NCBI RefSeq assembly: GCF_048268305.1
Contig: NZ_JBLWVT010000005.1
Coordinates: forward strand, 1-64,000
DNA from: Pseudodonghicola sp048268305
Lineage (GTDB): Bacteria > Pseudomonadota > Alphaproteobacteria > Rhodobacterales > Rhodobacteraceae
Direction of reading: 5' to 3'
Length of the DNA stretch: 64,000 nucleotides
Shown here: positions 42,242 through 51,400 of the stretch, piece by piece
Layout of the letters: each line of letters begins with the position of its first letter
Numbering within the stretch: position 1 is the first letter of the stretch
Notes under the pieces: model-generated
The model's input: the letters and a program-made list of their open reading frames with translations, nothing else
The model's database searches: none
Told to the model about the DNA's origin: nothing
Made by a program: the position numbers and the translations under genes

Positions 42242-44899
42242 ATGTTCACCCTCAACGACATCCGGTCGACCTTTCTGGACTATTTCGCCAAACAGGGACA
42301 TCAGATCGTCCCCTCCAGCCCGCTGGTGCCGCGCAACGACCCGACGCTGATGTTCACCAACGCGGGGATGGTTCAGTTCAAGAACCTGTTCACCGGGGTC
42401 GAACACCGCGACTACAAGCGTGCGACCTCGGCGCAGAAATGCGTGCGCGCCGGTGGCAAGCACAATGACCTCGACAACGTCGGCTATACCGCGCGTCACC
42501 ATACCTTCTTTGAAATGATGGGGAATTTCTCCTTTGGCGACTATTTCAAGGAAGATGCCATTCCCTTCGCCTGGGAGCTGATCACCAAGGAATTGGGGAT
42601 CGACAAGAACCGATTGCTGGTCACGGTCTATCATACCGATGACGAGGCCGCCGCGATCTGGAAGAAGGTTGCCGGCTTCTCCGATGACCGGATCATCCGG
42701 ATCCCCACCAACGACAACTTCTGGATGATGGGGCCGACCGGCCCCTGCGGTCCCTGCACCGAGATCTTCTATGATCACGGCGATCACATCTGGGGTGGCC
42801 CTCCGGGCAGCCCGGAGGAGGATGGCGACCGTTTCGTCGAGATCTGGAACCTCGTCTTCATGCAATACGAGCAGTTCGAGGACGGCACCCGGCGCGAGCT
42901 GGCGGCGCAGTCGATCGACACCGGCATGGGGATCGAACGGGTCGCGGCGCTGCTCCAGGGCACCAACGACAACTATGCCACCGACCTGATGCGCAGCCTG
43001 ATCCTGGCCAGCGCCGATGCCACCAGCACCGATCCCGACGGGGCGGGCCGCATCCATCACCGGGTGATCGCCGATCACCTGCGGTCGACCTCCTTCCTGA
43101 TCGCCGACGGGGTGATGCCCAGCAATGACGGGCGCGGCTATGTGCTGCGGCGGATCATGCGCCGGGCGATGCGTCATGCGCACCTGCTGGGCGCCAAGGA
43201 TCCGCTGATGTACCGCCTGGTGCCGGCGCTGGTCCGCCAGATGGGCGAGGCCTATCCGGAACTCGGCCGGGCGCAGGCGCTGATCGAAGAGACGCTGAAG
43301 CTGGAGGAAACCCGCTTCAAGCAGACCCTCGATCGCGGTCTGAAACTGCTCGACGACGAACTGGCGGGCCTGCCCGAGGATGCGGCGCTGCCGGGCGAGG
43401 CGGCGTTCAAGCTTTACGACACCTACGGCTTCCCGCTCGACCTGACGCAGGACGCGCTGCGCGAAAAGGGCCGCTCCGTCGATACCAGCGGCTTCGACAG
43501 CGCCATGGCGGAACAGAAGGCCAAGGCGCGTGCCGCCTGGGCCGGTTCCGGCGAGGCGGCGGATGCCACCATCTGGTACGATATCGCCGAGAACAAGGGC
43601 ACGACCGAATTCCTCGGCTATGACACCGAGACCGCCGAGGGGCAGATCCTGGCGCTGATCAAGGATGGGGCCGAGGTGGCCGAGGCCAAGGCTGGCGACA
43701 CCGTGCAGATCGCGCTGAACCAGACGCCCTTCTATGGCGAATCCGGTGGCCAGATCGGCGACACCGGCACCCTGCGCGCCGACAGCGGCGTGGCCAGGAT
43801 CATCGACACCCGCAAGGCCGCCGGCGTCTTTATCCATTTCGCCGAGGTGGTCGAGGGCAAGCTGACCGTGGGCGAGGGCGCGTTGCTGGAGGTCGATCAC
43901 GACCGCCGCGCCGCGATCCGCGCCAACCACTCCGCCACCCACCTGCTGCACGAGGCGCTGCGCCGCGCGCTTGGCGATCACGTGGCACAGCGCGGCTCGC
44001 TCAACGCGGCCGACCGGCTGCGCTTCGACTTCAGCCATGCCAAGGCGCTCAGCTCCGAGGAGATCGCCCAGGTCGAGGCGGAGGTGAACGACTACATCCG
44101 GCAGAACACCGCGGTGGAAACCCGGATCATGACGCCGGACGATGCCCGCGCGCTTGGGGCCCAGGCGCTGTTCGGCGAGAAATACGGCGACGAGGTCCGC
44201 GTGGTGTCGATGGGCGTGCAACCCGGCTCCGGCAAGGGGGCGGATCATGAGACCTATTCGCTGGAACTCTGCGGCGGCACCCATGTGAAACGGACCGGCG
44301 ATATCGGCGAATTCATCTTGCTGGGGGACAGCGCCAGCAGCGCCGGCGTGCGCCGGATCGAGGCGCTGACCGGCCCGGGGGCCGAGGCCTATGTGGTGAA
44401 GATGCGTACCATCCTCGCCGATCTGCAGGCCGAGCTTAAGGCCACCCCCGACGAGATGGTCGAACGGGTACGCGCCGAGCAGCAACGGCTTAAGGAGCTG
44501 AGCAACGAGGTGGCGCAACTGCGTCGCGATCTGGCGATGGCCGGCAGTGGCAAGGCGGCGCCCGAGGTCAAGGAGATCGGCGGCGTCAAATTCGTCGCCC
44601 AGGCGCTGACCGGTGTCACCGGCAAGGATCTGCCGCCGCTGGTCGACGAACACAAGGCGCGGCTGGGCTCAGGCGTGGTGCTGCTGATCGCCGACACCGG
44701 CGGCAAGGTCGCCGTGGCGGTGGGGGTGACCCCGGATCTGACCGAAAGGGTGAAGGCTCCGGATCTGCTGCGCCCGGCGGTCGAAGCGCTTGGCGGCAAG
44801 GGTGGCGGTGGCCGGCCCGACATGGCGCAGGGCGGCGGCAGCGATTTCAGCAAGGCCGACGAGGCGATCGCCGCGGCGGAGAAAGCGTTGGAGGGATAA
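42242..44899 (+). CDS. alaS: Alanyl-tRNA synthetase
   Basis: Charges tRNA-Ala. The full-length 885-aa protein has the class II catalytic domain (FFEMMGNFSFGDYFKED landmarks), the editing domain with HSATHLLHEAL and the CGGTHVKRTGD zinc and editing motif, and a C-Ala domain ending with a Gly-rich tail (GGKGGGGRPDMAQGGG). The start MFTLNDIRSTF is standard. Preceded by about 115 bases after the recA terminator. Confidence 0.97.
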   Translation: MFTLNDIRSTFLDYFAKQGHQIVPSSPLVPRNDPTLMFTNAGMVQFKNLFTGVEHRDYKRATSAQKCVRAGGKHNDLDNVGYTARHHTFFEMMGNFSFGDYFKEDAIPFAWELITKELGIDKNRLLVTVYHTDDEAAAIWKKVAGFSDDRIIRIPTNDNFWMMGPTGPCGPCTEIFYDHGDHIWGGPPGSPEEDGDRFVEIWNLVFMQYEQFEDGTRRELAAQSIDTGMGIERVAALLQGTNDNYATDLMRSLILASADATSTDPDGAGRIHHRVIADHLRSTSFLIADGVMPSNDGRGYVLRRIMRRAMRHAHLLGAKDPLMYRLVPALVRQMGEAYPELGRAQALIEETLKLEETRFKQTLDRGLKLLDDELAGLPEDAALPGEAAFKLYDTYGFPLDLTQDALREKGRSVDTSGFDSAMAEQKAKARAAWAGSGEAADATIWYDIAENKGTTEFLGYDTETAEGQILALIKDGAEVAEAKAGDTVQIALNQTPFYGESGGQIGDTGTLRADSGVARIIDTRKAAGVFIHFAEVVEGKLTVGEGALLEVDHDRRAAIRANHSATHLLHEALRRALGDHVAQRGSLNAADRLRFDFSHAKALSSEEIAQVEAEVNDYIRQNTAVETRIMTPDDARALGAQALFGEKYGDEVRVVSMGVQPGSGKGADHETYSLELCGGTHVKRTGDIGEFILLGDSASSAGVRRIEALTGPGAEAYVVKMRTILADLQAELKATPDEMVERVRAEQQRLKELSNEVAQLRRDLAMAGSGKAAPEVKEIGGVKFVAQALTGVTGKDLPPLVDEHKARLGSGVVLLIADTGGKVAVAVGVTPDLTERVKAPDLLRPAVEALGGKGGGGRPDMAQGGGSDFSKADEAIAAAEKALEG

Positions 44900-44903
44900 C
44901 GCG

Positions 44904-45191
44904 ATGGGCGCACTCTGGATCGCGCATGTGACGGTCACCGATGAGGAGGCCTATGGCAAATACGCCAAGCTCGCCGGGCCGGCGATTGCCAAGCATGGTG
45001 GTGAGTTCATCGCCCGGGGCGGCCGTTACGTGCAGCTCGAAGGTAAGGAACGGCCGCGCAACGTGGTCGCCAAATTCCCCAGCGTCGAGGCGGCGGTGGA
45101 GTGCTATCACTCCCCCGAGTATCAGGAGGCGCTGAGCCATGCGCGCGGCGCCTCGGAGCGCGAGCTGATGGTGGTCGAGACCAGCGAATAA
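44904..45191 (+). CDS. DUF1330 family protein
   Basis: A 95-aa ferredoxin-like alpha/beta barrel monomer of unknown function. Landmarks are YGKYAKLAGPAIAKHGGEFIARGG and SVEAAVECYHSPEYQEA, typical of DUF1330. It starts four bases after the alaS stop with a GGAGGG site inside the alaS end, so it is cotranscribed with alaS. A terminator follows 70 bases later. Confidence 0.85.
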   Translation: MGALWIAHVTVTDEEAYGKYAKLAGPAIAKHGGEFIARGGRYVQLEGKERPRNVVAKFPSVEAAVECYHSPEYQEALSHARGASERELMVVETSE

Positions 45192-45260
45192 CGCTGTTTC
45201 CCTTCTTCCTTGCTGCGGCAGGGAAGCGGGCAATCGGTTCACCGATCTTTGACGAAAGAG

Positions 45261-45293
45261 AAAAGCGCGCGGGCCAGGGCCTGCGCGCTTTTT
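45261..45293 (+). terminator. Intrinsic terminator of alaS operon
   Basis: AAAAGCGCGC (45261-45270) pairs with GCGCGCTTTT (45283-45292), ending in a T-run; symmetric enough to work in both directions. Confidence 0.85.
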
Positions 45294-45364
45294 CGTGTCG
45301 GCTCAGATTTCTGCCGGGGCCTGGCCGGGCCTGCCGGGGTCAGCCAGCGCCAGTCGGGGCCAAG

Positions 45365-45392
45365 AAAAAGGCCGCCCCGGAGGGCGGCCTTT
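45365..45392 (-). terminator. typA: Intrinsic terminator of typA
   Basis: A 10-bp perfect stem (45367-45376 with 45383-45392) has a 6-base loop, and the minus-strand T-run is formed by A residues at 45365-45369. It lies directly after the typA stop. Confidence 0.88.
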
Positions 45393-45396
45393 CGGA

Positions 45397-47217
45397 TCAA
45401 CCGATGGTCTTGGACATCCGCTTGCGTTCATGCGGATCGAGATAGCGCTTGCGCAGACGGATCGATTCCGGCGTGACCTCGACCAGTTCGTCGTCGTTGA
45501 TATAGGCGATGGCCTCTTCCAGCGACAGCGTGATCGGGGTGGTCAGCTTGACCGCTTCGTCGGTGCCCGAAGCGCGGACGTTGGTCAGCTTCTTGCCCTT
45601 CAGCGGGTTCACTTCCAGATCGTTGTCGCGGCTGTGCTCGCCGATGATCATGCCCTGATAGACCTTGGCCTGGGCGCCCAGGAACAGCTTGCCGCGCTCT
45701 TCCAGGTTCCACAGCGCATAGGCCACCGCCTCGCCGTCTTCCATCGAGATCAGCACGCCCTGACGCCGGCCCGGGATCGGACCCTTGTAGGGGGCCCAGG
45801 AGTGGAACACGCGGTTCAGCACGCCGGTGCCGCGGGTATCGGTGAGGAATTCGCCGTGATAGCCGATCAGGCCGCGCGACGGAACATGGGCGATGATCCG
45901 GGTCTTGCCGGCGTTCTGCCGCATCTCGACCAGCTCGCCCTTGCGCGTGCCGGTCAGCTTTTCGATCACCGCGCCGGAATATTCGTCATCGACGTCGACG
46001 GTGACTTCTTCGATCGGCTCCAGCTTCTTGCCGTTCTCATCGTCGCGCATGATGACCTGCGGCCGGGAGATCGACAACTCGAACCCCTCGCGGCGCATGT
46101 TCTCGATCAGAACGCCCATCTGCAGTTCGCCACGGCCCGAAACCTCGAAGGCCTCACCACCCGGGGTGTCGGCGATCTTGATGGCGACGTTCGATTCCGC
46201 CTCTTTCATCAGCCGTTCGCGGATGACGCGGGATTGCACCTTCTTGCCTTCGCGGCCAGCCAGCGGGCTGTCGTTGATGCCGAAGGTGACGGTGATGGTC
46301 GGCGGGTCGATCGGCTGGGCGTCCAGCGGGGTATCGACGGCCAGCGCACAGATGGTGTCGGCGACGGTAGCCTTCGACATGCCGGCGAGGCTGACGATAT
46401 CGCCGGCCATGCCTTCGTCGATGTCCTGTTGGCCGAGGCCGCGGAAGGCTTGCACCCGGGTCACCCGGAACTGTTCGATCTTCTGGCCGATGCGGGAAAT
46501 CGCCTGCACCGTCTGGCCGACCTTGACCTTGCCGGTTTCGATGCGGCCGGTCAGAATGCGGCCGACGAAGGGGTCGGCCCCCAGCGTGGTGGCGAGCATC
46601 CGGAAATCATCGCCCTGCTGCTTGATCTGCTTCGGCGCCGGGACATGGTTGATGATCAGGCTGAACAGCGCGCTCAGATCCTTGCGCGGCCCGTCCAGCT
46701 CGGTGTCCGCCCAGCCGGAGCGGCCCGAGGCATACATATGCGGGAAGTCGAGCTGATCTTCGTTGGCGTCGAGCGAGGCAAAGAGATCGAAGACCTCGTT
46801 CAGCGCGCGATCGGGTTCGGCGTCGGGTTTGTCGACCTTGTTCAGCACTACGATGGGGCGCAGCCCCAGCGCCAGCGCCTTGGAGGTCACGAATTTGGTC
46901 TGCGGCATCGGGCCTTCGGCGGCGTCGACCAGCAGCACAACACCGTCGACCATCGACAGGATCCGCTCGACCTCACCACCAAAGTCGGCGTGGCCGGGGG
47001 TGTCGACGATATTGATGCGGGTACCTTTCCATTCGACCGAGGTCGGCTTGGCGAAGATGGTGATGCCGCGTTCGCGCTCCAGGTCGTTGCTGTCCATGGC
47101 GCGTTCTGCCACGGCCTGGTTTTCGCGGAAGGCGCCCGATTGTTTCAACAGCTCGTCCACCAGGGTGGTCTTGCCGTGGTCAACGTGCGCGATGATCGCG
47201 ATATTGCGAAGGTCCAT
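45397..47217 (-). CDS. typA: Translational GTPase TypA/BipA
   Basis: A 606-aa ribosome-binding GTPase active in stress and low-temperature ribosome assembly. GTPase motifs are AHVDHGKTT (G1), DTPGHADFGGE (G3) and NKVDKPDA (G4), followed by EF-G-like domains and the TypA-specific C-terminal domain (GTDEAVKLTTP, DELVEVTPESIRLRK). Full length with a standard N-terminus MDLRNIAIIAH. A strong terminator follows. Confidence 0.96.
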   Translation of the reverse strand: MDLRNIAIIAHVDHGKTTLVDELLKQSGAFRENQAVAERAMDSNDLERERGITIFAKPTSVEWKGTRINIVDTPGHADFGGEVERILSMVDGVVLLVDAAEGPMPQTKFVTSKALALGLRPIVVLNKVDKPDAEPDRALNEVFDLFASLDANEDQLDFPHMYASGRSGWADTELDGPRKDLSALFSLIINHVPAPKQIKQQGDDFRMLATTLGADPFVGRILTGRIETGKVKVGQTVQAISRIGQKIEQFRVTRVQAFRGLGQQDIDEGMAGDIVSLAGMSKATVADTICALAVDTPLDAQPIDPPTITVTFGINDSPLAGREGKKVQSRVIRERLMKEAESNVAIKIADTPGGEAFEVSGRGELQMGVLIENMRREGFELSISRPQVIMRDDENGKKLEPIEEVTVDVDDEYSGAVIEKLTGTRKGELVEMRQNAGKTRIIAHVPSRGLIGYHGEFLTDTRGTGVLNRVFHSWAPYKGPIPGRRQGVLISMEDGEAVAYALWNLEERGKLFLGAQAKVYQGMIIGEHSRDNDLEVNPLKGKKLTNVRASGTDEAVKLTTPITLSLEEAIAYINDDELVEVTPESIRLRKRYLDPHERKRMSKTIG

Positions 47218-47292
47218 ATGTCATGCCTCGAATGCGGGAATTGCTGCGCGCATAACGCGCTGCAGCGCAGAACGCCAGTGCAAAACGCGCGA

Positions 47293-47628
47293 TCAGTGCC
47301 CTGCAGAGCCCGAGAACAGGTTGATGACCACGATCCCGGCGATGATCAGCCCCAGACCCAGCACCGCCGGCAGGTCCAGCCTCTGCCCGAAGACGACGAA
47401 ACCGATCATCGCGATGAAGACGATGCCGAGGCCGGACCAGATCGCATAGACGATCCCCACCGGCATCACCCGCAGCACCTGCGACAGCAGATAGAAGCTG
47501 ACCGTATAGGCCACCAGCACCAGGATCGAGGGCATCAGCCGGCTGAACTGCTGGCTGGCCTGCAGGGCAGAGGTGCCGATGGTCTCGGCCGCGACGGCAA
47601 GGATCAGGTACAGGTAATGGGCGGGCAT
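47293..47628 (-). CDS. Small multidrug resistance (SMR) efflux protein, EmrE/QacE-like
   Basis: A 111-aa inner-membrane dimer-forming antiporter with four helices. The essential membrane glutamate is E15 (AVAAETIGTSAL). The signature YAIWSGLGIVFIAMIGF and GQRLDLPAVLGLGLI matches EmrE rather than the guanidinium exporter SugE. The start at 47628 (MPAHYLYLIL) is used; upstream in-frame codons are non-coding. Likely exports quaternary ammonium or other lipophilic cations. Confidence 0.9.
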   Translation of the reverse strand: MPAHYLYLILAVAAETIGTSALQASQQFSRLMPSILVLVAYTVSFYLLSQVLRVMPVGIVYAIWSGLGIVFIAMIGFVVFGQRLDLPAVLGLGLIIAGIVVINLFSGSAGH

Positions 47629-47732
47629 GGGCAGGTCTCGGACAATGAAGCGCGGTGGGCGGCTTGGCCCAGTGGTGTCCTGTATACAGAGACCTTGCCG
47701 CGGGTAAAGCGCGGGCGGGTGCCGGCGGTGTC

Positions 47733-48347
47733 TCAGGTTGCGATATACCGGTCGCGGCGATGGTTGAAGGCGATCACCAGATTCAGCGCCACCGCCCCCA
47801 GCAGCGACCAAAGCACGGTTGTGCCGGGGAAGAGGAAGAGGCCGATGGCGAAGATCACCGCATCGACCATGAGCTGGACATAGCCGGCCTTGAAGCCGGT
47901 GGTGTCCTGCACCAGAAGCGCCACCACGCCGAGCCCGCCCAGCGAACCGTTGTGACGAAACATCGCCAGCAACCCCAGACCGGTGGCCGCGCCGAAGACC
48001 AGAGCCGCCAGCGGCTGCGACATCGGCCCCACCGTCCAGCCCAGCGGCAAAAGCTCGGTCGTCACCGACAGCAGCGTCACCGACAGCGCCGATTTCAGCG
48101 TAAACTCCAGGCCCAGCCGGCGATAGGCCAGCAGGTAGAATGGGATGTTGATGATGAAGAAGATCGTGCCGAAGGACCAGCCGGTCAGATAGGACAGGAT
48201 CACCGCCACCCCGGCGGTCTGGCCGGTGATCAACCCGGCGCTGGTCAGCACATGGATGCCTATGCCGGAAAGGAATATCCCCAATCCCAGCCCTTGCACA
48301 TCGTCCAAGGCACTGTGATCAAGCGATTTCTGAACGTTGGTCTGCAT
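47733..48347 (-). CDS. YitT family membrane protein
   Basis: A 204-aa protein with five or six membrane helices. Landmarks are GLGIFLSGIGIHVLTSAGLITGQTAGVAVILSYLTG (only pieces LITGQTAG and LSYLTGW needed) and FRHNGSLGGLGVVALLVQD, typical of YitT/DUF161. The molecular role is not established. The start at 48347 (MQTNVQKSL) is preferred; the longer open frame upstream is Cys- and Arg-rich noise. Confidence 0.82.
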   Translation of the reverse strand: MQTNVQKSLDHSALDDVQGLGLGIFLSGIGIHVLTSAGLITGQTAGVAVILSYLTGWSFGTIFFIINIPFYLLAYRRLGLEFTLKSALSVTLLSVTTELLPLGWTVGPMSQPLAALVFGAATGLGLLAMFRHNGSLGGLGVVALLVQDTTGFKAGYVQLMVDAVIFAIGLFLFPGTTVLWSLLGAVALNLVIAFNHRRDRYIAT

Positions 48348-48527
48348 CGTCGTTCCCACATCCTGCTGCGGTTTACGGGTCTCTTCGCATATGCAGAAAA
48401 TAGGACAGAAGTGCTGACCAGTCAATCGGGCGGCGTCCTTTTGCCGCCTCTGACGCGGGGACAGGACCGAAAATGCCCGAAACCTCGGCAGAGGCTCCGG
48501 GCACTGTCTTGTCAAAGCGGGATCGGC

Positions 48528-49742
48528 TTAGCCGGCCAGCGCCTTGTTCAGGTTCTGGTCGATCTTTTCCAGGAACCCCATGGTGGTGAGCCATTTCTGG
48601 TCCGGCCCCACCAGCAGCGCCAGATCCTTGGTCATGAAACCGGATTCGACGGTGGCGACGACGACCTTTTCCAGGGTTTCGGCGAAGGTCATCAGCGCGG
48701 CGTTGTTGTCCAGCTTGGCGCGGTGCTTCAGCCCGCCGGTCCAGGCGTAGATCGAGGCGATCGAGTTGGTCGAGGTTTCCTTGCCGGCCTGATGCTGGCG
48801 ATAGTGGCGGGTGACGGTGCCATGCGCGGCCTCGGCCTCGACGATCTTGCCGTCCGGCGTCATCAGCTGCGAGGTCATCAGCCCGAGCGAGCCATAGCCC
48901 TGCGCCACGGTGTCGGACTGCACGTCGCCGTCATAGTTCTTGCAGGCCCAGACATAGCCGCCCGACCATTTCAGCGAACTTGCCACCATGTCGTCGATCA
49001 GCCGGTGTTCGTACCAGATGCCCTTTTCCTTGAAGGCCTCGGCGAATTCCTCCTCGAAGACCTGTTGGAACAGATCCTTGAAGCGGCCGTCATAGGCCTT
49101 GATGATGGTGTTCTTGGTCGAGAGATAGACCGGCCAGCCCAGGTTCAGCCCGTAGTTCAGCGAGGCGCGGGCGAAGTCGATGATCGACTGGTCGAGGTTG
49201 TACATCGCCATCGTCACGCCGGCAGAGGGGGCGTTATAGACATCGCGTTCGATGACGGTGCCATCCTCGCCCTCGAACTTGAGGGTGATCTTGCCTGGCC
49301 CGGGAAAGCGGAAGTCGGTGGCCTTGTACTGATCGCCGAAGGCGTGACGGCCGACCACGATCGGCTTGGTCCAGCCGGGCACCAGCCGCGGCACGTTGCG
49401 GCAGATGATCGGGGCGCGGAAGACGACGCCGCCCAGAATGTTGCGGATGGTGCCGTTCGGGCTCGGGTACATGCGCTTGAGGCCGAATTCCTCGACCCGC
49501 GCCTCATCCGGGGTGATGGTGGCGCATTTGACGCCGACGCCGACCTCTTTGATCTTCATGGCGGCGTCGACGGTGATCTGGTCGTCGGTGCGGTCACGCT
49601 CCATGATCCCCAGATCGTAATAGAGCAGATCGACGTCCAGATAGGGCAGGATCAGTTTTTTCTTGATAAAATCCCAGATGATCCGGGTCATTTCGTCGCC
49701 GTCGATATCGACGATCGGGTTGTTCACCTTGATCTTGGTCAT
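48528..49742 (-). CDS. icd: NADP-dependent isocitrate dehydrogenase (eukaryotic-like type)
   Basis: A TCA-cycle enzyme converting isocitrate to 2-oxoglutarate with NADPH formation. The 404-aa protein has the N-terminus NNPIVDIDGDEMTRIIW and the metal and substrate motif NYDGDVQSDTVAQGYGSLGLM (pieces) that mark the mitochondrial-type (type II) IDH usual in alphaproteobacteria. Complete, with standard length. Located 29 bases after a divergently unrelated YitT region on the same strand. Confidence 0.96.
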   Translation of the reverse strand: MTKIKVNNPIVDIDGDEMTRIIWDFIKKKLILPYLDVDLLYYDLGIMERDRTDDQITVDAAMKIKEVGVGVKCATITPDEARVEEFGLKRMYPSPNGTIRNILGGVVFRAPIICRNVPRLVPGWTKPIVVGRHAFGDQYKATDFRFPGPGKITLKFEGEDGTVIERDVYNAPSAGVTMAMYNLDQSIIDFARASLNYGLNLGWPVYLSTKNTIIKAYDGRFKDLFQQVFEEEFAEAFKEKGIWYEHRLIDDMVASSLKWSGGYVWACKNYDGDVQSDTVAQGYGSLGLMTSQLMTPDGKIVEAEAAHGTVTRHYRQHQAGKETSTNSIASIYAWTGGLKHRAKLDNNAALMTFAETLEKVVVATVESGFMTKDLALLVGPDQKWLTTMGFLEKIDQNLNKALAG

Positions 49743-49901
49743 CGGTGCGGTCCCTGTGCTTCGGTGGAGGAGGCTCCGGTAGGGGAGTCGGGCGCGGTTT
49801 ACTCCAATTCCGCTCTGCGGAAAAGAATGTATACGGAGGTATACAAAAATGTCGCGCGCGCGCTCTGGTCTGCGTCCTGAATTCGGGCGCGTGGCGCCGG
49901 A

Positions 49902-50498
49902 TCAGGCGGCGCGGCTGGCGAAAAACGCGGCAATCTTGGGGCGCAGCCAGGCCCAGAGCCCGGGGGCGCCGCGATGGATCGGTTTGCCCACGCGCAGGTC
50001 GAGCTGTTCGAGCGTGACGTTATAGTCGATCCAGCTCCCGCCATCGGTTTCCAGATTGAGAACCGGGGTCTGCACCCGGTCGATGGCCTTGGCGAATTGC
50101 GCATCCGGGCTTTCCGCCGCCTCGAACTCCTGCCAGAGCGCCAGGAAATCCGCGCCCTGATCCTCGGGCAGCATGCCGAACAGGCGGCGCGCGGCGGCGG
50201 CCTCCTTGATGGCCATGGCGGCATGATCGACGCTGCCGTGGATGGGCGCGTCGCCGGCGTCGATTTCGACGAGATCATGCAGCAACAGCATCCGGATCAC
50301 CCGGTCGATACTGACGCCGGGGCCGGCCTGATCGGCCAGAACCAGCGTATAGAGCATGATGTGCCAGCTATGTTCGGCCGAGTTCTCGTGGCGCGTGCCG
50401 TCGATCAGCTTGCTTGCGCGCAGGACGGACTTGAGCTTGTCCGCCTCTTTCAAAAAAGCGATCTGCGCGTCGAGACGCGCAGTGTTTGGGTCGGTCAT
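49902..50498 (-). CDS. HD domain phosphohydrolase (YfbR-like)
   Basis: A 198-aa HD-superfamily protein. Metal-binding residues are in ENSAEHSWHIMLY and LLHDLVEIDAGD. It resembles YfbR/5'-deoxynucleotidase-type HD hydrolases. The start MTDPNTARLD (50498) follows an AAGGATT site; an in-frame extension to 50516 lacks one. The substrate is not proven. Confidence 0.85.
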   Translation of the reverse strand: MTDPNTARLDAQIAFLKEADKLKSVLRASKLIDGTRHENSAEHSWHIMLYTLVLADQAGPGVSIDRVIRMLLLHDLVEIDAGDAPIHGSVDHAAMAIKEAAAARRLFGMLPEDQGADFLALWQEFEAAESPDAQFAKAIDRVQTPVLNLETDGGSWIDYNVTLEQLDLRVGKPIHRGAPGLWAWLRPKIAAFFASRAA

Positions 50499-50565
50499 GG
50501 AATAATCCTTTCCCACCGCCCCGGTCCCGGCGGGGACCGGCGCAGCGCTGGTCCCCGGTCGCAGG

Positions 50566-51219
50566 TTATCGCGTGTTTTCGGTCAGCCGCCGTTTCACGT
50601 AATCGGAGACGTCGCCGATCATCGTGTCCATGTGCTGACCTTGGAAGAAGTGATCGGCCCCCTCGATTTCCCGATGGGTGATGGTGATCCCCTTCTGCTC
50701 GTGCAGCTTGTTCACCAAGGCCGTGGTATCGGCCGGCGGCGCCACCCGGTCGGCGGTGCCATTGATGATCAGCCCCGAGGACGGGCAGGGCGCCAGGAAG
50801 GAGAAGTCATACATATTCGCCGGCGGCGACACCGAGATGAAACCGGTGATCTCGGGCCGGCGCATCAGCAGTTGCATGCCGATCCAGGCGCCGAAGGAGA
50901 AGCCAGCGACCCAGCAATGCTTGGAGTTGTTGTTCATCGACTGCAGGTAATCGAGCGCCGATGCGGCATCCGACAACTCGCCGATTCCCTGGTCGTATTC
51001 GCCCTGGCTGCGCCCCACGCCGCGGAAATTGAACCGCAACACGGTGAAGCCCATGTTATAAAAGGCATAGTGCAGATTATAGACGACCTTGTTGTTCATC
51101 GTGCCGCCGAATTGCGGATGCGGATGCAGCACGATGGCGATCGGCGCGTCCTTTTCCTTCTGCGGGTGATAGCGGCCTTCCAGGCGGCCTTCGGGTCCGG
51201 CGAAAATCACCTCGGGCAT
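50566..51219 (-). CDS. Alpha/beta hydrolase
   Basis: A 217-aa serine hydrolase with the N-terminal HPHPQFGGTMNNKVV, nucleophile elbow GFSFG and a C-terminal catalytic His in GADHFFQGQ. This conserved protein is often found divergent from iscR in Rhodobacterales, as here, so shared regulation by the intergenic IscR-type box is possible. The substrate is unknown. Confidence 0.88.
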   Translation of the reverse strand: MPEVIFAGPEGRLEGRYHPQKEKDAPIAIVLHPHPQFGGTMNNKVVYNLHYAFYNMGFTVLRFNFRGVGRSQGEYDQGIGELSDAASALDYLQSMNNNSKHCWVAGFSFGAWIGMQLLMRRPEITGFISVSPPANMYDFSFLAPCPSSGLIINGTADRVAPPADTTALVNKLHEQKGITITHREIEGADHFFQGQHMDTMIGDVSDYVKRRLTENTR

Positions 51220-51264
51220 ATTTGGCGTCTGTCCTGTTTTGGTCGGAAGGCATCCGGGATATTC

Positions 51265-51301
51265 TTGACGAAATCGCTAGGATACCTTAGAACGTTTCTA
51301 A
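51265..51301 (+). promoter_or_regulatory. suf operon promoter with IscR-type palindrome
   Basis: TTGACG (51265-51270) and TAGAAC (51288-51293) are spaced by 17 bases and form a plausible -35/-10 pair about 110 bases before iscR. The palindrome TTAGAACGTTTCTAA (51287-51301; arms TTAGAA and TTCTAA, three-base centre) overlaps the -10 element, as expected of a repressor site. Iron-responsive IscR is the likely ligand. Confidence 0.7.
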
Positions 51302-51400
51302 ATGGCGCGGAGCGCGGTTTTGTGCTGCTAGGCGGAGATACGCATTGACAGGCGCAACGTCAAGAATCTCGCGAAAAAACGGGTGTGGAGGCGATCGGGA

